Assembly: GCF_016862315.1 (NCBI RefSeq)
Contig: NZ_BOMS01000076.1
Span: forward strand, 42,138 to 106,137
Length of the DNA: 64,000 nt
Direction: 5' to 3'
Source of the DNA: Actinoplanes palleronii
GTDB taxonomy: Bacteria > Actinomycetota > Actinomycetes > Mycobacteriales > Micromonosporaceae
Part shown: in pieces, positions 57,241 through 64,000 of the stretch
How positions within the stretch are numbered: position 1 is the first letter of the stretch
How the letters are laid out: the number at the start of each line of letters is the position of its first letter
The notes under the pieces: model-generated
What the model was told of the DNA's origin: nothing
The model's database searches: none
What the model saw: the letters and a program-made list of their open reading frames with translations, nothing else
Translations under genes and position numbers: made by a program

Positions 57241-58038
57241 TCGGCGGGGGATGACCAGCGGGGCGCCGCCGGACGGGTGGGGCAGCACCTCGACTTCGTG
57301 CTGGTAAACCTCGCTCAGCAGCTCCCTGGTGAACACCTCCGCCGGCGGACCGGCCCCGCGCACCCGGCCACCCGCCAGCACATACGCCCGGTCCGCGTAG
57401 GCCGCCGCCAGCCCCAGATCGTGCAGCACGACGATCACCGCCGCGCCGGAGCGGGCTCGTTCGCGTGCCGTACCCAAGACGAGCTCTTGATGCCGCAGGT
57501 CGAGCGCCGCGGTCGGCTCGTCGAGGAGCAGCACCGGGGTTCGCTGAGCCAGGACCCGAGCCAGGGCGACCCGGGCCTGTTCCCCGCCGGAGAGCGCCGG
57601 GAACGGCCGGTCGGCGAACCCGGCCGTCTCGGTCTGCCGCATCGCCTCGGCCACCGCGGCGGAGTCCTCGGCGCGTTCCGGCCGGCCGGCCCACGGGGCA
57701 CGGCCCATCCGCACCACCTCACCGACGGTGAACGGGAACGACAGCACGGCCTTCTGCGGCAGCACCGCGCGCAGCCGGGCCAGCTCAACCGGCCGATATG
57801 TCCCGACCGCCCGCCCGGCCACCTCGACGGCACCCTCGGCCGGCACGTCGCCCGCCAGCGCGGCGAGCAGCGAGGACTTCCCCGCACCGTTCGGCCCGAC
57901 CAGAGCGATCACCTCGCCGGGGTCGGCGTGCAGGTCAACGCCGTCAACGACATGACGCCCACCAAGCCGAACCCGCACACCGGCCGCCCGTACCCCGAGA
58001 CCCCGGCCCGAGTCCGATTCCACGCCAAACCCGCTCAC
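57229..58038 (-). CDS. hmuV: heme ABC transporter ATP-binding protein
   Basis: 269 aa. Walker A is GPNGAGKSS, the signature LSGGEQARVALARV and Walker B VLLLDEPTAALD, with VLHDLGLAAAYADR; LPQKAVLSFPFTVGEVVRMG is typical of HmuV-type ATPases. The GTG at 58038 overlaps the permease stop by 4 bases. The final codons encode RPSV and the stop falls inside a dispersed repeat. It powers heme import with hmuU and hmuT. Confidence 0.92.
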   Translation of the reverse strand: MSGFGVESDSGRGLGVRAAGVRVRLGGRHVVDGVDLHADPGEVIALVGPNGAGKSSLLAALAGDVPAEGAVEVAGRAVGTYRPVELARLRAVLPQKAVLSFPFTVGEVVRMGRAPWAGRPERAEDSAAVAEAMRQTETAGFADRPFPALSGGEQARVALARVLAQRTPVLLLDEPTAALDLRHQELVLGTARERARSGAAVIVVLHDLGLAAAYADRAYVLAGGRVRGAGPPAEVFTRELLSEVYQHEVEVLPHPSGGAPLVIPRRPSV

Positions 58039-59093
58039 CCCCAACCCCCGGCCCGCGCCCGGGTGCGGCGCAAAAGCCAGAAGAAGACCGGCCCGCCGAC
58101 CATCGCGGTCAGCACCCCCAGCGGCAACTCCTGATAATCAACAGCGGTCCGGGCGATCAGGTCACCGAGCACCACCACCACCGCCCCGCCCAGCGCGCTC
58201 GCCGGGATCAGCACCCGGTGCCCGGGCCCGGCGACCATCCGGATCAGATGCGGCACCACCAGGCCGACAAAGCTGATGATCCCGGTGAACGCCACCGCCG
58301 CCGAGGTGAGCAGCGCGGTCGCCACGATCGCGACGATCCGCAGCCGTTCGGTGTCGACGCCGAGGTGCCGGGCCGGGCCTTCGCCGAGGGCGAGCAGGTC
58401 GAGTTTGCGGGCCAGGACCGCGGCCACCGTGAGGCCGAGCGCCGCGCACGGCAGCGCCACCGCGACCGCGCCCCACGTGGCCTGGGCCAGGCTGCCGAGC
58501 TGCCAGAACGCGATCGCCCGGACCCCGTCGTCGTCGGTCAGGAACATCAGCAGGCCGAGCAGCGCGCCGGCGGTGGCGTTCACCGCCACGCCGGTCAGCA
58601 CCAAGGTCACTACTTCGGTGCGGCCGTTGGCGCGGGACATGGCGTACACGATCAGGGTGGTGATCATGCCGCCGCCGAAGGCGGCCATCGCGGTGGTCCA
58701 GCCGCCGAACAGGGTGACTCCACTGACGATCGCGGCCGCCGCACCGACCGCCGCACCGGCCGAGACACCGACCACGCCGGGCTCGGCGAGCGGGTTGCCG
58801 AAAACGCCCTGCATCAATGCCCCGGCGCAGCCGAGCGACGCACCGACCAGGACCGCCAGCACCACTCGCGGGAACCTGACCAGCCACAACGCGTTCTCGC
58901 CCTGCACCGCCGAGGGCATCGGGCCAAGGTCCAGGCCGAGCCGGTGCAGCACCGATCCGGCGACCTCGGCCGGTGAGATCGGGACCTGTCCGCGCCCCGC
59001 CGCGAGCAGCGCGACCACGATCAGGCCTGCGGCAAGACCCACGATCAAAACCGTTTTCCGGTACGACCTGAGCACCGCAATGTTCAGTCGCAT
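58035..59093 (-). CDS. hmuU: heme ABC transporter permease (FecCD family)
   Basis: 352 aa with about ten membrane segments. Family blocks are present: LVRFPRVVLAVLVGASLGCA, GALMQGVFGNPLAEPGVVGV, then VAFTGIISFVGLVVPHLIRM and GPGHRVLIPASALGGAVVVV. It moves heme across the membrane as a dimer. It overlaps the hmuT stop by 10 bases. Confidence 0.93.
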   Translation of the reverse strand: MRLNIAVLRSYRKTVLIVGLAAGLIVVALLAAGRGQVPISPAEVAGSVLHRLGLDLGPMPSAVQGENALWLVRFPRVVLAVLVGASLGCAGALMQGVFGNPLAEPGVVGVSAGAAVGAAAAIVSGVTLFGGWTTAMAAFGGGMITTLIVYAMSRANGRTEVVTLVLTGVAVNATAGALLGLLMFLTDDDGVRAIAFWQLGSLAQATWGAVAVALPCAALGLTVAAVLARKLDLLALGEGPARHLGVDTERLRIVAIVATALLTSAAVAFTGIISFVGLVVPHLIRMVAGPGHRVLIPASALGGAVVVVLGDLIARTAVDYQELPLGVLTAMVGGPVFFWLLRRTRARAGGWG

Positions 59094-60106
59094 GGGCCGT
59101 AGACCGCCTTGGCCAGCGCGGCGACGGCCTGTCCGGTGCGCGCCCCGAAGTTGAGCAGCACCCCGTCGTCCATGTCGACGATCCGCCGGTGGATCCCGGC
59201 CGGCGTCTGCGCCACCCCGGCGAGTTTGAGGAGCCCGTCCACTCCCCCGACCGAGTTCAGTCCCTCGGTCATCACCAGGATCACGTCCGGCGCCGCGTTG
59301 ATCAGTCCTTCGCTGGTCAGCGGACGGAACTTCGTCAGCCCGATCGCGCTTCCGGCGTCGACGGCCCCGATCGCCCCGATCATCGCGTCCGAGCCGGCGC
59401 CCCGGCCGCCGATCAGGTACACGCCGGCCGTGCCCCGTACGTACAAAAAAGCGATCTTCAATGGGGTGACGCCGGCCGGCGCGGTCTTGCGCGCGGCGTC
59501 GATCTCGCCCTGCACCGTCGTGACCAGGCGCTCGCCGGCCTCGGCGACACCGAGGGCGGCGGCAACCGCGCGGATGTGCTCGGGCACCGCGGCGAGGGTC
59601 TGCTCGTCGTCCACGATCACCACCGGGATGCCGGCCTGGCGCACCTGATCGAGAACGGTCGGCGGGCCGATGCTGTCGTCGGCGAGCAGCACGGTGGGGT
59701 TGAGTTTGAGGATCGCCTCGGCGGAGAGGTCGTGGCCCTGCGGGGTGACCAGCGGGAGCTTCTTCGCCGCCGGGAACGTGGTCGAGGTGTCCCGGCCGAT
59801 CACCTGGTCACCGAGCCCGAGACTGAAAACGATCTCGCCGAGGGAGCCGTAGAGGTTGACCGCGAGGATCCGGTCGGCGCTCGTCACGGTGACCTTGCGG
59901 CCGTCCGCGGAGTCGACAGTGGCCGGTAGCGCCGGGGTGGCTTTCGGGTCGAGCGGGGTGATGTCGGTGCTGGTCAGCTTCGCGGTGGCGACGCCGCAGC
60001 CGGCGGTGGTCGCGGCGGCTTCCGGCCCGACCTCGCTGACCGCGGTGCACCCGGCCACGCCGAACAGGAACACGACAGCGACAGCGGCGACGGCTCGGCG
60101 GTTCAT
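59084..60106 (-). CDS. hmuT: heme-binding lipoprotein of the ABC importer
   Basis: 340 aa. The signal has a lipobox (LFGVAGCTAVS), so it is anchored outside the membrane. The two-lobed helical-backbone fold is shown by SLGLGDQVIGRDTSTTFPA, LVTPQGHDLSAEAILKLNPT and VYLIGGRGAGSDAMIGAIGA. HmuT proteins bind heme with a conserved His and Tyr; the His of PQGHDLS is a candidate. It hands heme from the surface proteins encoded nearby to HmuU. There are 25 bases between it and the upstream gene of the operon. Confidence 0.92.
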   Translation of the reverse strand: MNRRAVAAVAVVFLFGVAGCTAVSEVGPEAAATTAGCGVATAKLTSTDITPLDPKATPALPATVDSADGRKVTVTSADRILAVNLYGSLGEIVFSLGLGDQVIGRDTSTTFPAAKKLPLVTPQGHDLSAEAILKLNPTVLLADDSIGPPTVLDQVRQAGIPVVIVDDEQTLAAVPEHIRAVAAALGVAEAGERLVTTVQGEIDAARKTAPAGVTPLKIAFLYVRGTAGVYLIGGRGAGSDAMIGAIGAVDAGSAIGLTKFRPLTSEGLINAAPDVILVMTEGLNSVGGVDGLLKLAGVAQTPAGIHRRIVDMDDGVLLNFGARTGQAVAALAKAVYGPCD

Positions 60107-60131
60107 GCGCTTTCTCCCTCTAGCAACCGAT

Positions 60132-60917
60132 TCACGCGCGGCTTCCTTTCCGGCGGCGGATCCGGCCCGCGACGGAGGCGGACAGCAGGCCGACCAGGAA
60201 CGCGCCGCCGATCGCCCACCAGTGCCCGAGCGGCGTGGCGGCGCTCGTCCTGGTCAGCGCGAGATCGGCGGCCGGCAACGCGGCGACCGTCGTGGCCGCG
60301 TGCGGTGCGGCGGTGGCCAGGCGTCCGGTCGGCGGCCCGACCGGCGGGGATGTCGGCTTCCCGGTCGGCGCGACCGCTGCCCCTTTGACCGGGCTCGGCG
60401 CCACGGTCACTGCGGTCCCGGTCCTGGCGGGCGCGAAACGAACCGCGATCCGCACGTCTTGGGACCGATCGCTTGTCCGCGTGTGATCAGCCCGGGTGAC
60501 GATCGCGCAGCCGCGGACCGCGCAGTCCACCTCACCGATCATCTGGCTGACCCGGATCGACACGGTGAACGAGCCGCCCGCGCCGTACGGCGTGGCCAGA
60601 CCCTCCCCATAGGACGGCGGGTTCGACGAGATCCACGAGGAGGAACCCGACGAGCCGGACATGTCGGCGCCGCCACCGCACGGCGACGGGATCACGCCGG
60701 CGCCGTTGTCCAGGCAGAACGCCACGTAGATGCCTTTTTTCACGTCGTACCCACGGCCGGTGACGGTGACCGTCTGCCCGGCTCGGTCCAGGCCCTTGGT
60801 CTTGGACACCGAGAGTCGCTTCGCCGCCTGCGCGGGTGTGCCGGACAGCACCACCACCAGCAGAGTCAGCACCGTGGCCACCGTTCTCAGGCCGATGCGC
60901 ACTGTCGCCCCCACCAC
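60132..60917 (-). CDS. secreted Ig-like (neocarzinostatin-like) protein of the heme operon
   Basis: 261 aa. A signal peptide (VATVLTLLVVVLSGTPAQAA) is followed by one beta-sandwich domain (about 30-160): KTKGLDRAGQTVTVTGRGYD, GIYVAFCLDNGAGV, VDCAVRGCAIVTRADHTRTS and VRIAVRFAP. A long Pro/Thr/Ala linker precedes a C-terminal membrane anchor (WWAIGGAFLVGLLSASVAG) and an Arg-rich tail. The sandwich resembles neocarzinostatin-like domains. It is the first gene of the hmuTUV operon, 37 bases from an iron box, so a role in heme capture at the surface is likely. Direct heme binding is unproven. Confidence 0.8.
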   Translation of the reverse strand: MVGATVRIGLRTVATVLTLLVVVLSGTPAQAAKRLSVSKTKGLDRAGQTVTVTGRGYDVKKGIYVAFCLDNGAGVIPSPCGGGADMSGSSGSSSWISSNPPSYGEGLATPYGAGGSFTVSIRVSQMIGEVDCAVRGCAIVTRADHTRTSDRSQDVRIAVRFAPARTGTAVTVAPSPVKGAAVAPTGKPTSPPVGPPTGRLATAAPHAATTVAALPAADLALTRTSAATPLGHWWAIGGAFLVGLLSASVAGRIRRRKGSRA

Positions 60918-60953
60918 ATTCGTACCCCTGCGATCTTGCTTTTGATCATGAGG

Positions 60954-60972
60954 TTAGGTGAGGCTACCCTAA
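60954..60972. promoter_or_regulatory. DtxR/IdeR-type iron box
   Basis: TTAGGTGAGGCTACCCTAA matches the 19-base consensus TTAGGTTAGSCTAACCTAA (S is G or C) at 17 positions; the two changes keep most of the symmetry. It lies between the divergent heme operons, 37 and 51 bases from their start codons, so iron-loaded regulator should repress both. Confidence 0.85.
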
Positions 60973-61022
60973 CTGAACTCGCGACAGCGGGTCACTGCCC
61001 TATTCGGAAGGAACTCACGAGC

Positions 61023-62177
61023 ATGGGCACATCTCACGGCTCGCATCGGGCCGCACTGCTGGCCGGCGCGCTGGCTCTCGGCGTCGCCACCTCCCTGATC
61101 GCGGCCGCACCGGCGATGGCCGCCGAGGTCAAGGTCGGCGGTGGCAGCCTCGACTGGGGCTTCAAGGCGTCGTTCCGGGCCTACGTCGGCACCGGCAACG
61201 GCACCCCGCCGATCGCCGTCAAGGACGGCGCGACCCGCAACGCCGACGGGACGTTCGACTTCCCGGCCACCGGCGGCACGTACGACGCCGCCGCGGGCAC
61301 CGCGAAGGTCACCTACGGCGGGACCGTGGTCTTCTCCTACCCGCTGCACATGTTCGAGATCACCCTGGCCAACCCGACCCTGGTGGTCGACGGCGACGGC
61401 ACCGGCGCACTACTGGCCGATGTGGACCTGGTGGCCAACGGTGGCAGCACCGAGCAGCACCTGGACCAGGCGGAGATCGCCACCGTGGTGACCACCGCAC
61501 CGGCCGTGACCGACGGCGCCGTCTCGTTCTCGAACCTGGCCGGCACGCTGACCAGCTCGGGTGCCGGCGCGTTCGCCGGCTTCTACTCGGCCGGTTCGGC
61601 GCTCGACCCGATCACCGCGTCCGCCTCCGCGACCGCGACCGAGCCGGAGGAACCGCAGGAACCGGAAGAGCCGCAGGAGCCGGAGCAGCCCGGTGGCAGC
61701 AGCTCGGCCGCCCAGAAGATCACCGCAGCGGTCTCCGGCGGGGCACTCACGCTCACCTCGGCCGGTTCCGCGGTGGCGCTCTCCGCGGCCACCCCGGGCC
61801 AGACCGCGACCGGCAACCTCAACGCGGTCACGGTCAGCGACCTGCGCGGCACCAACTCCGGCTGGGACCTGGTCGGTCAGGTGACCGATTTCGCCTCCAC
61901 CGGCGGGGCCACCATCCCGGCCGCCAACCTCGGCTGGACACCGACCGCGGCGGTCGCCGGCACCGGTCTGGTCGCGGCGAACGGCGTCACCAACGCCGTC
62001 GCGCCGGGCAGCCCGGTCGCACCCGGCACCGGGCTGGGCGCGAGCCGCACCCTCTGCAAGGCCGACACCGGGAGCAGCCTCGGCAGCTCCACGTGTGGCG
62101 CGGCGCTGAGCCTCGGCATCCCCGAGTCCAGCGCAGCCGGTGAGTACAGCGCCGTGCTCACCCTGACGCTCGCCTGA
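61023..62177 (+). CDS. HtaA heme-binding protein with WxL-like C-terminal domain
   Basis: 384 aa. A signal peptide ends near AAPAMAAEV. The HtaA domain (about 35-195) starts VKVGGGSLDWGFKASFRAYV and includes FDFPATGGTYDA and FSYPLHMFEITLANPTLVV; HtaA domains bind heme in corynebacteria. An EP-rich spacer (PEEPQEPEEPQEPEQP) follows. The last 145 residues resemble a WxL domain: VSDLRGTNSGWDLVGQV carries a WxL motif and the end reads AGEYSAVLTLTLA, close to the YxxxLTWxL end of that family with Leu for Trp. There is no membrane anchor, so cell-wall binding by the WxL-like part is likely. Iron regulated. Confidence 0.85.
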   Translation: MGTSHGSHRAALLAGALALGVATSLIAAAPAMAAEVKVGGGSLDWGFKASFRAYVGTGNGTPPIAVKDGATRNADGTFDFPATGGTYDAAAGTAKVTYGGTVVFSYPLHMFEITLANPTLVVDGDGTGALLADVDLVANGGSTEQHLDQAEIATVVTTAPAVTDGAVSFSNLAGTLTSSGAGAFAGFYSAGSALDPITASASATATEPEEPQEPEEPQEPEQPGGSSSAAQKITAAVSGGALTLTSAGSAVALSAATPGQTATGNLNAVTVSDLRGTNSGWDLVGQVTDFASTGGATIPAANLGWTPTAAVAGTGLVAANGVTNAVAPGSPVAPGTGLGASRTLCKADTGSSLGSSTCGAALSLGIPESSAAGEYSAVLTLTLA

Positions 62178-62288
62178 GCTCCGACGCTCATCGAGCTCTG
62201 ACGCTCGCCTGATTCACCAGCGGGCGGGGAACCGGACGGGAATTCCGCAACAGTTCCCGTCCGGCCCGCACCCATCGTAAGGAGCACC

Positions 62289-63260
62289 ATGGTCGTACGT
62301 GGCGCGCTGGCCGCCCTGTCGCTGCTCGCTGTGCTGATCCCGGCGCCGGCCTCGGCCGCTCCCAGCGGCTCGTCCGACGTGCGCTGGTCGGTGCAGCCGT
62401 CGACGGCGAAGGGCCCCGACGGCCGGGACTTCATCATCCGGCGTGCCGCGCCCGGCGAACGGCTCACCGACTACGTCGGGGTCACCAACCTGACCACCCG
62501 CCCACTGGTCTTCACCGTGTACGGCACCGACGCGTACACCACCGACGACGGCTCGTTCGCGTTGCTCCCGGCCGCGCAGAAGCCGACCGACGTCGGGTCC
62601 TGGACGGCGCTGGGCGCCACGAGATACACCGTGCCGGCGAACACCCGCTTGGACATCCCGTTCTCGATCTCGGTGCCGGCCGACGCGACGCCGGGCGACC
62701 ACGCCGGCGGAGTGGTCACCTCGATCGCCGAGGAACAGACCACCGCGAACGGTCAGAAGGTGCTCGTCGACCGCCGGGTCGCGGCCCGCGTCTATCTCAC
62801 CGTCGCCGGCGCCGTCACACCGACATTGAAGATCGACACGGTACGACTGGAGTACGTCACCTCGGCGAACCCGGCCGACGGCGGCGTGATGACCGTCAAA
62901 TACCTCGTGCACAACACCGGGAACCTGCGGCTCAGTGGCACCGGCACGGTCCGGGTGACCGGCCCGTTCGGCTGGGAGCTGGCCCGCACCGGCGGTATGG
63001 AGATCCCCGAGCTGCTGCCCGGTGGCTCGGTCACCGTGACCGAGAAGATCCTCGGCGTGCAGCCGACGGTCCGCCTGGCCGCGCAGGTCTGGGTCGAGCC
63101 CGCCTCGTTCGACCAGAAGCTTCCCGCGGTGTCCCGCAGCACCGGCGTCTGGGCCTGGCCCTGGGCTCTGGTCGCGGTGCTCGGCGCGGTCCTGCTCTAC
63201 CTCATCGTCCGGTTCGTACGGCGTCGTCGCGCTGGACACCGTCCCACCCCCGCAGCATGA
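62289..63260 (+). CDS. DUF916/WxL-associated membrane protein
   Basis: 323 aa. A signal peptide (GALAALSLLAVLIPAPASAA) precedes two beta-sandwich parts: DFIIRRAAPGERLTDYVGVT, FSISVPADATPGDHAGGVVT and VAARVYLTVAG, then YLVHNTGNLRLSGTGTVRVT. The C-terminal anchor is WPWALVAVLGAVLLYLIVRF, followed by Arg-rich residues. This is the layout of the WxL protein peptidoglycan-binding domain/DUF916 family, normally found beside WxL proteins. Following the HtaA-WxL-like gene in an iron-regulated operon, it probably tethers that protein. A GTAAGGAG site precedes the ATG. Confidence 0.85.
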   Translation: MVVRGALAALSLLAVLIPAPASAAPSGSSDVRWSVQPSTAKGPDGRDFIIRRAAPGERLTDYVGVTNLTTRPLVFTVYGTDAYTTDDGSFALLPAAQKPTDVGSWTALGATRYTVPANTRLDIPFSISVPADATPGDHAGGVVTSIAEEQTTANGQKVLVDRRVAARVYLTVAGAVTPTLKIDTVRLEYVTSANPADGGVMTVKYLVHNTGNLRLSGTGTVRVTGPFGWELARTGGMEIPELLPGGSVTVTEKILGVQPTVRLAAQVWVEPASFDQKLPAVSRSTGVWAWPWALVAVLGAVLLYLIVRFVRRRRAGHRPTPAA

Positions 63261-63327
63261 TCGAGTACGACACCGTTGTCGTGCTTCCCTCCCGCAACCG
63301 GCACAGCCAGGAAGGACGAGCCGACAG

Positions 63328-63981
63328 ATGACCGGATTCGCCGCACGCCTCCGCAAGGCCACCATGTCCGAGCACCGCGACGCGGAGACCCGCAGTTTCA
63401 TCGCCCGCCTGATGGCCGGCGCGGTCCCGCTCACCGGTTTCACCGCCCTGACCGCCCAGTACCTGGTCATCTACCGGGAGCTGGAAGCCGCCGCGACCGC
63501 GATGGCCGATCACCCGGACGCGGCCGACTTCGCCGACCCGGCCCTGTCCCGGGTCGCCGCCCTCGAGTCCGATCTGGCCCACCTGCACGGCCCGGACTGG
63601 GAGTCGTCCGTCGTGCCCCTCGACGCCACCCGCCGCTACGCGGACCGGCTGCGCGAGCACTGCCACACCTCATCGGCCCACTTCGTGGCCCACCACTATG
63701 TGCGCTATCTGGGCGACCTCTCCGGTGGTCAGTTGGTCGGCCGCAAGGTCGCCGCGACCTACCACTTGGGCGACGCGGGCACGGCGTTCTACCGCTTCGA
63801 CCAGATCACCGACCCGAAGGCCTACAAGACGGTCTACCGCGCCCGCCTGGACGCCCTCGACCTCCCGGCCGCGGACCTGGACACCCTGGTCGAGGAGTCC
63901 CAGCTGGCCTTCACCCTGAACGCCGCCATCTTCCAGGAGCTGGGCACCGCCTATCCAGAGGATCTGGTCCCCGCCGCCTGA
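63328..63981 (+). CDS. hmuO: heme oxygenase (biliverdin-producing)
   Basis: 217 aa, the usual length. The proximal heme ligand is His16 in TMSEHRDAE; the distal helix has VRYLGDLSGGQLVGRKVA with the flexible glycines and Asp that activate oxygen. It opens imported heme to biliverdin, CO and iron in the cytoplasm. It is third in the iron-box-controlled operon, completing capture, import and breakdown of heme in one locus. The remaining 19 bases to the window end show nothing. Confidence 0.93.
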   Translation: MTGFAARLRKATMSEHRDAETRSFIARLMAGAVPLTGFTALTAQYLVIYRELEAAATAMADHPDAADFADPALSRVAALESDLAHLHGPDWESSVVPLDATRRYADRLREHCHTSSAHFVAHHYVRYLGDLSGGQLVGRKVAATYHLGDAGTAFYRFDQITDPKAYKTVYRARLDALDLPAADLDTLVEESQLAFTLNAAIFQELGTAYPEDLVPAA

Positions 63982-64000
63982 CCGCACCCCACCCGCCACG

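Noticed and set aside
59856..62177. One long plus-strand frame spanning the iron box into HtaA
   Set aside because: The first part is antisense to hmuT and the Ig-like gene. The signal peptide and ribosome site place the real HtaA start at 61023.

Overview
The window is high-GC actinobacterial DNA. Short overlapping stop/start junctions, SigE-family sigma factors, type VII secretion proteins, a DtxR/IdeR-type iron box, HtaA heme proteins and many LuxR, GntR and RpiR regulators suggest a filamentous actinomycete, most likely of the Micromonosporaceae (Actinoplanes-like). The genus is an inference. No rRNA, tRNA, CRISPR array, insertion sequence or prophage was seen.

Bases 1-16500 hold a natural-product-like locus. 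On the minus strand, nine genes run from 10200 to the left edge, most with touching or overlapping ends: class III aminotransferase, Gfo/Idh/MocA oxidoreductase, glycosyltransferase-like protein, fatty-acyl-AMP ligase, two acyl-CoA dehydrogenases, acyl carrier protein, KAS III-like enzyme, and the start of a probable preATP-grasp ligase. On the plus strand follow an inositol-monophosphatase-family enzyme, a sulfotransferase and an alpha/beta hydrolase with Cys in place of the nucleophilic Ser. Three regulators and a histidine kinase flank the locus. Together they could build an acylated amino-sugar or aminocyclitol product; the product is not known.

Bases 16500-33500 are mixed. They include two paralogous Cys-Cys secreted proteins, two paralogous RTX-repeat secreted proteins, a small (apparently eroded) type VII secretion/immunity locus, a GlxA-type regulator, a diguanylate cyclase, a GAF protein, a CPBP protease, a HEAT-like repeat protein, and a sigma factor paired with a membrane-anchored HAF-repeat protein.

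Bases 33500-48000 carry a MacB-type efflux operon (lipoprotein, adaptor, ATPase, permease) divergent from an OmpR/HAMP-kinase pair. Next come an HxlR/DoxX divergon, a sigma factor flanked by two proteins that share a duplicated C-terminal domain, and an ABC-F ATPase behind an apparent leader-peptide attenuator. A GntR/deoC divergon with two palindromic operators and a VWA protein with a partner complete this part.

Bases 48000-64000 carry nrdAB under a cobalamin riboswitch and a GH16 protein with a chitin-binding module. An amino-sugar module (SIS, RpiR, BadF-type kinase) and a trypsin-like protease follow. The end is an iron-regulated heme island: hmuTUV plus a secreted Ig-like protein, divergent from an HtaA protein ending in a WxL-like domain, a DUF916/WxL-associated protein and heme oxygenase.

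Three of the convergent gene junctions (near 42.4, 48.0 and 57.1 kb) carry the same family of long-stem hairpins containing GTGTGAAGTT/AACTTCACAC. At two of them the repeat itself supplies the stop codon of the adjoining gene.
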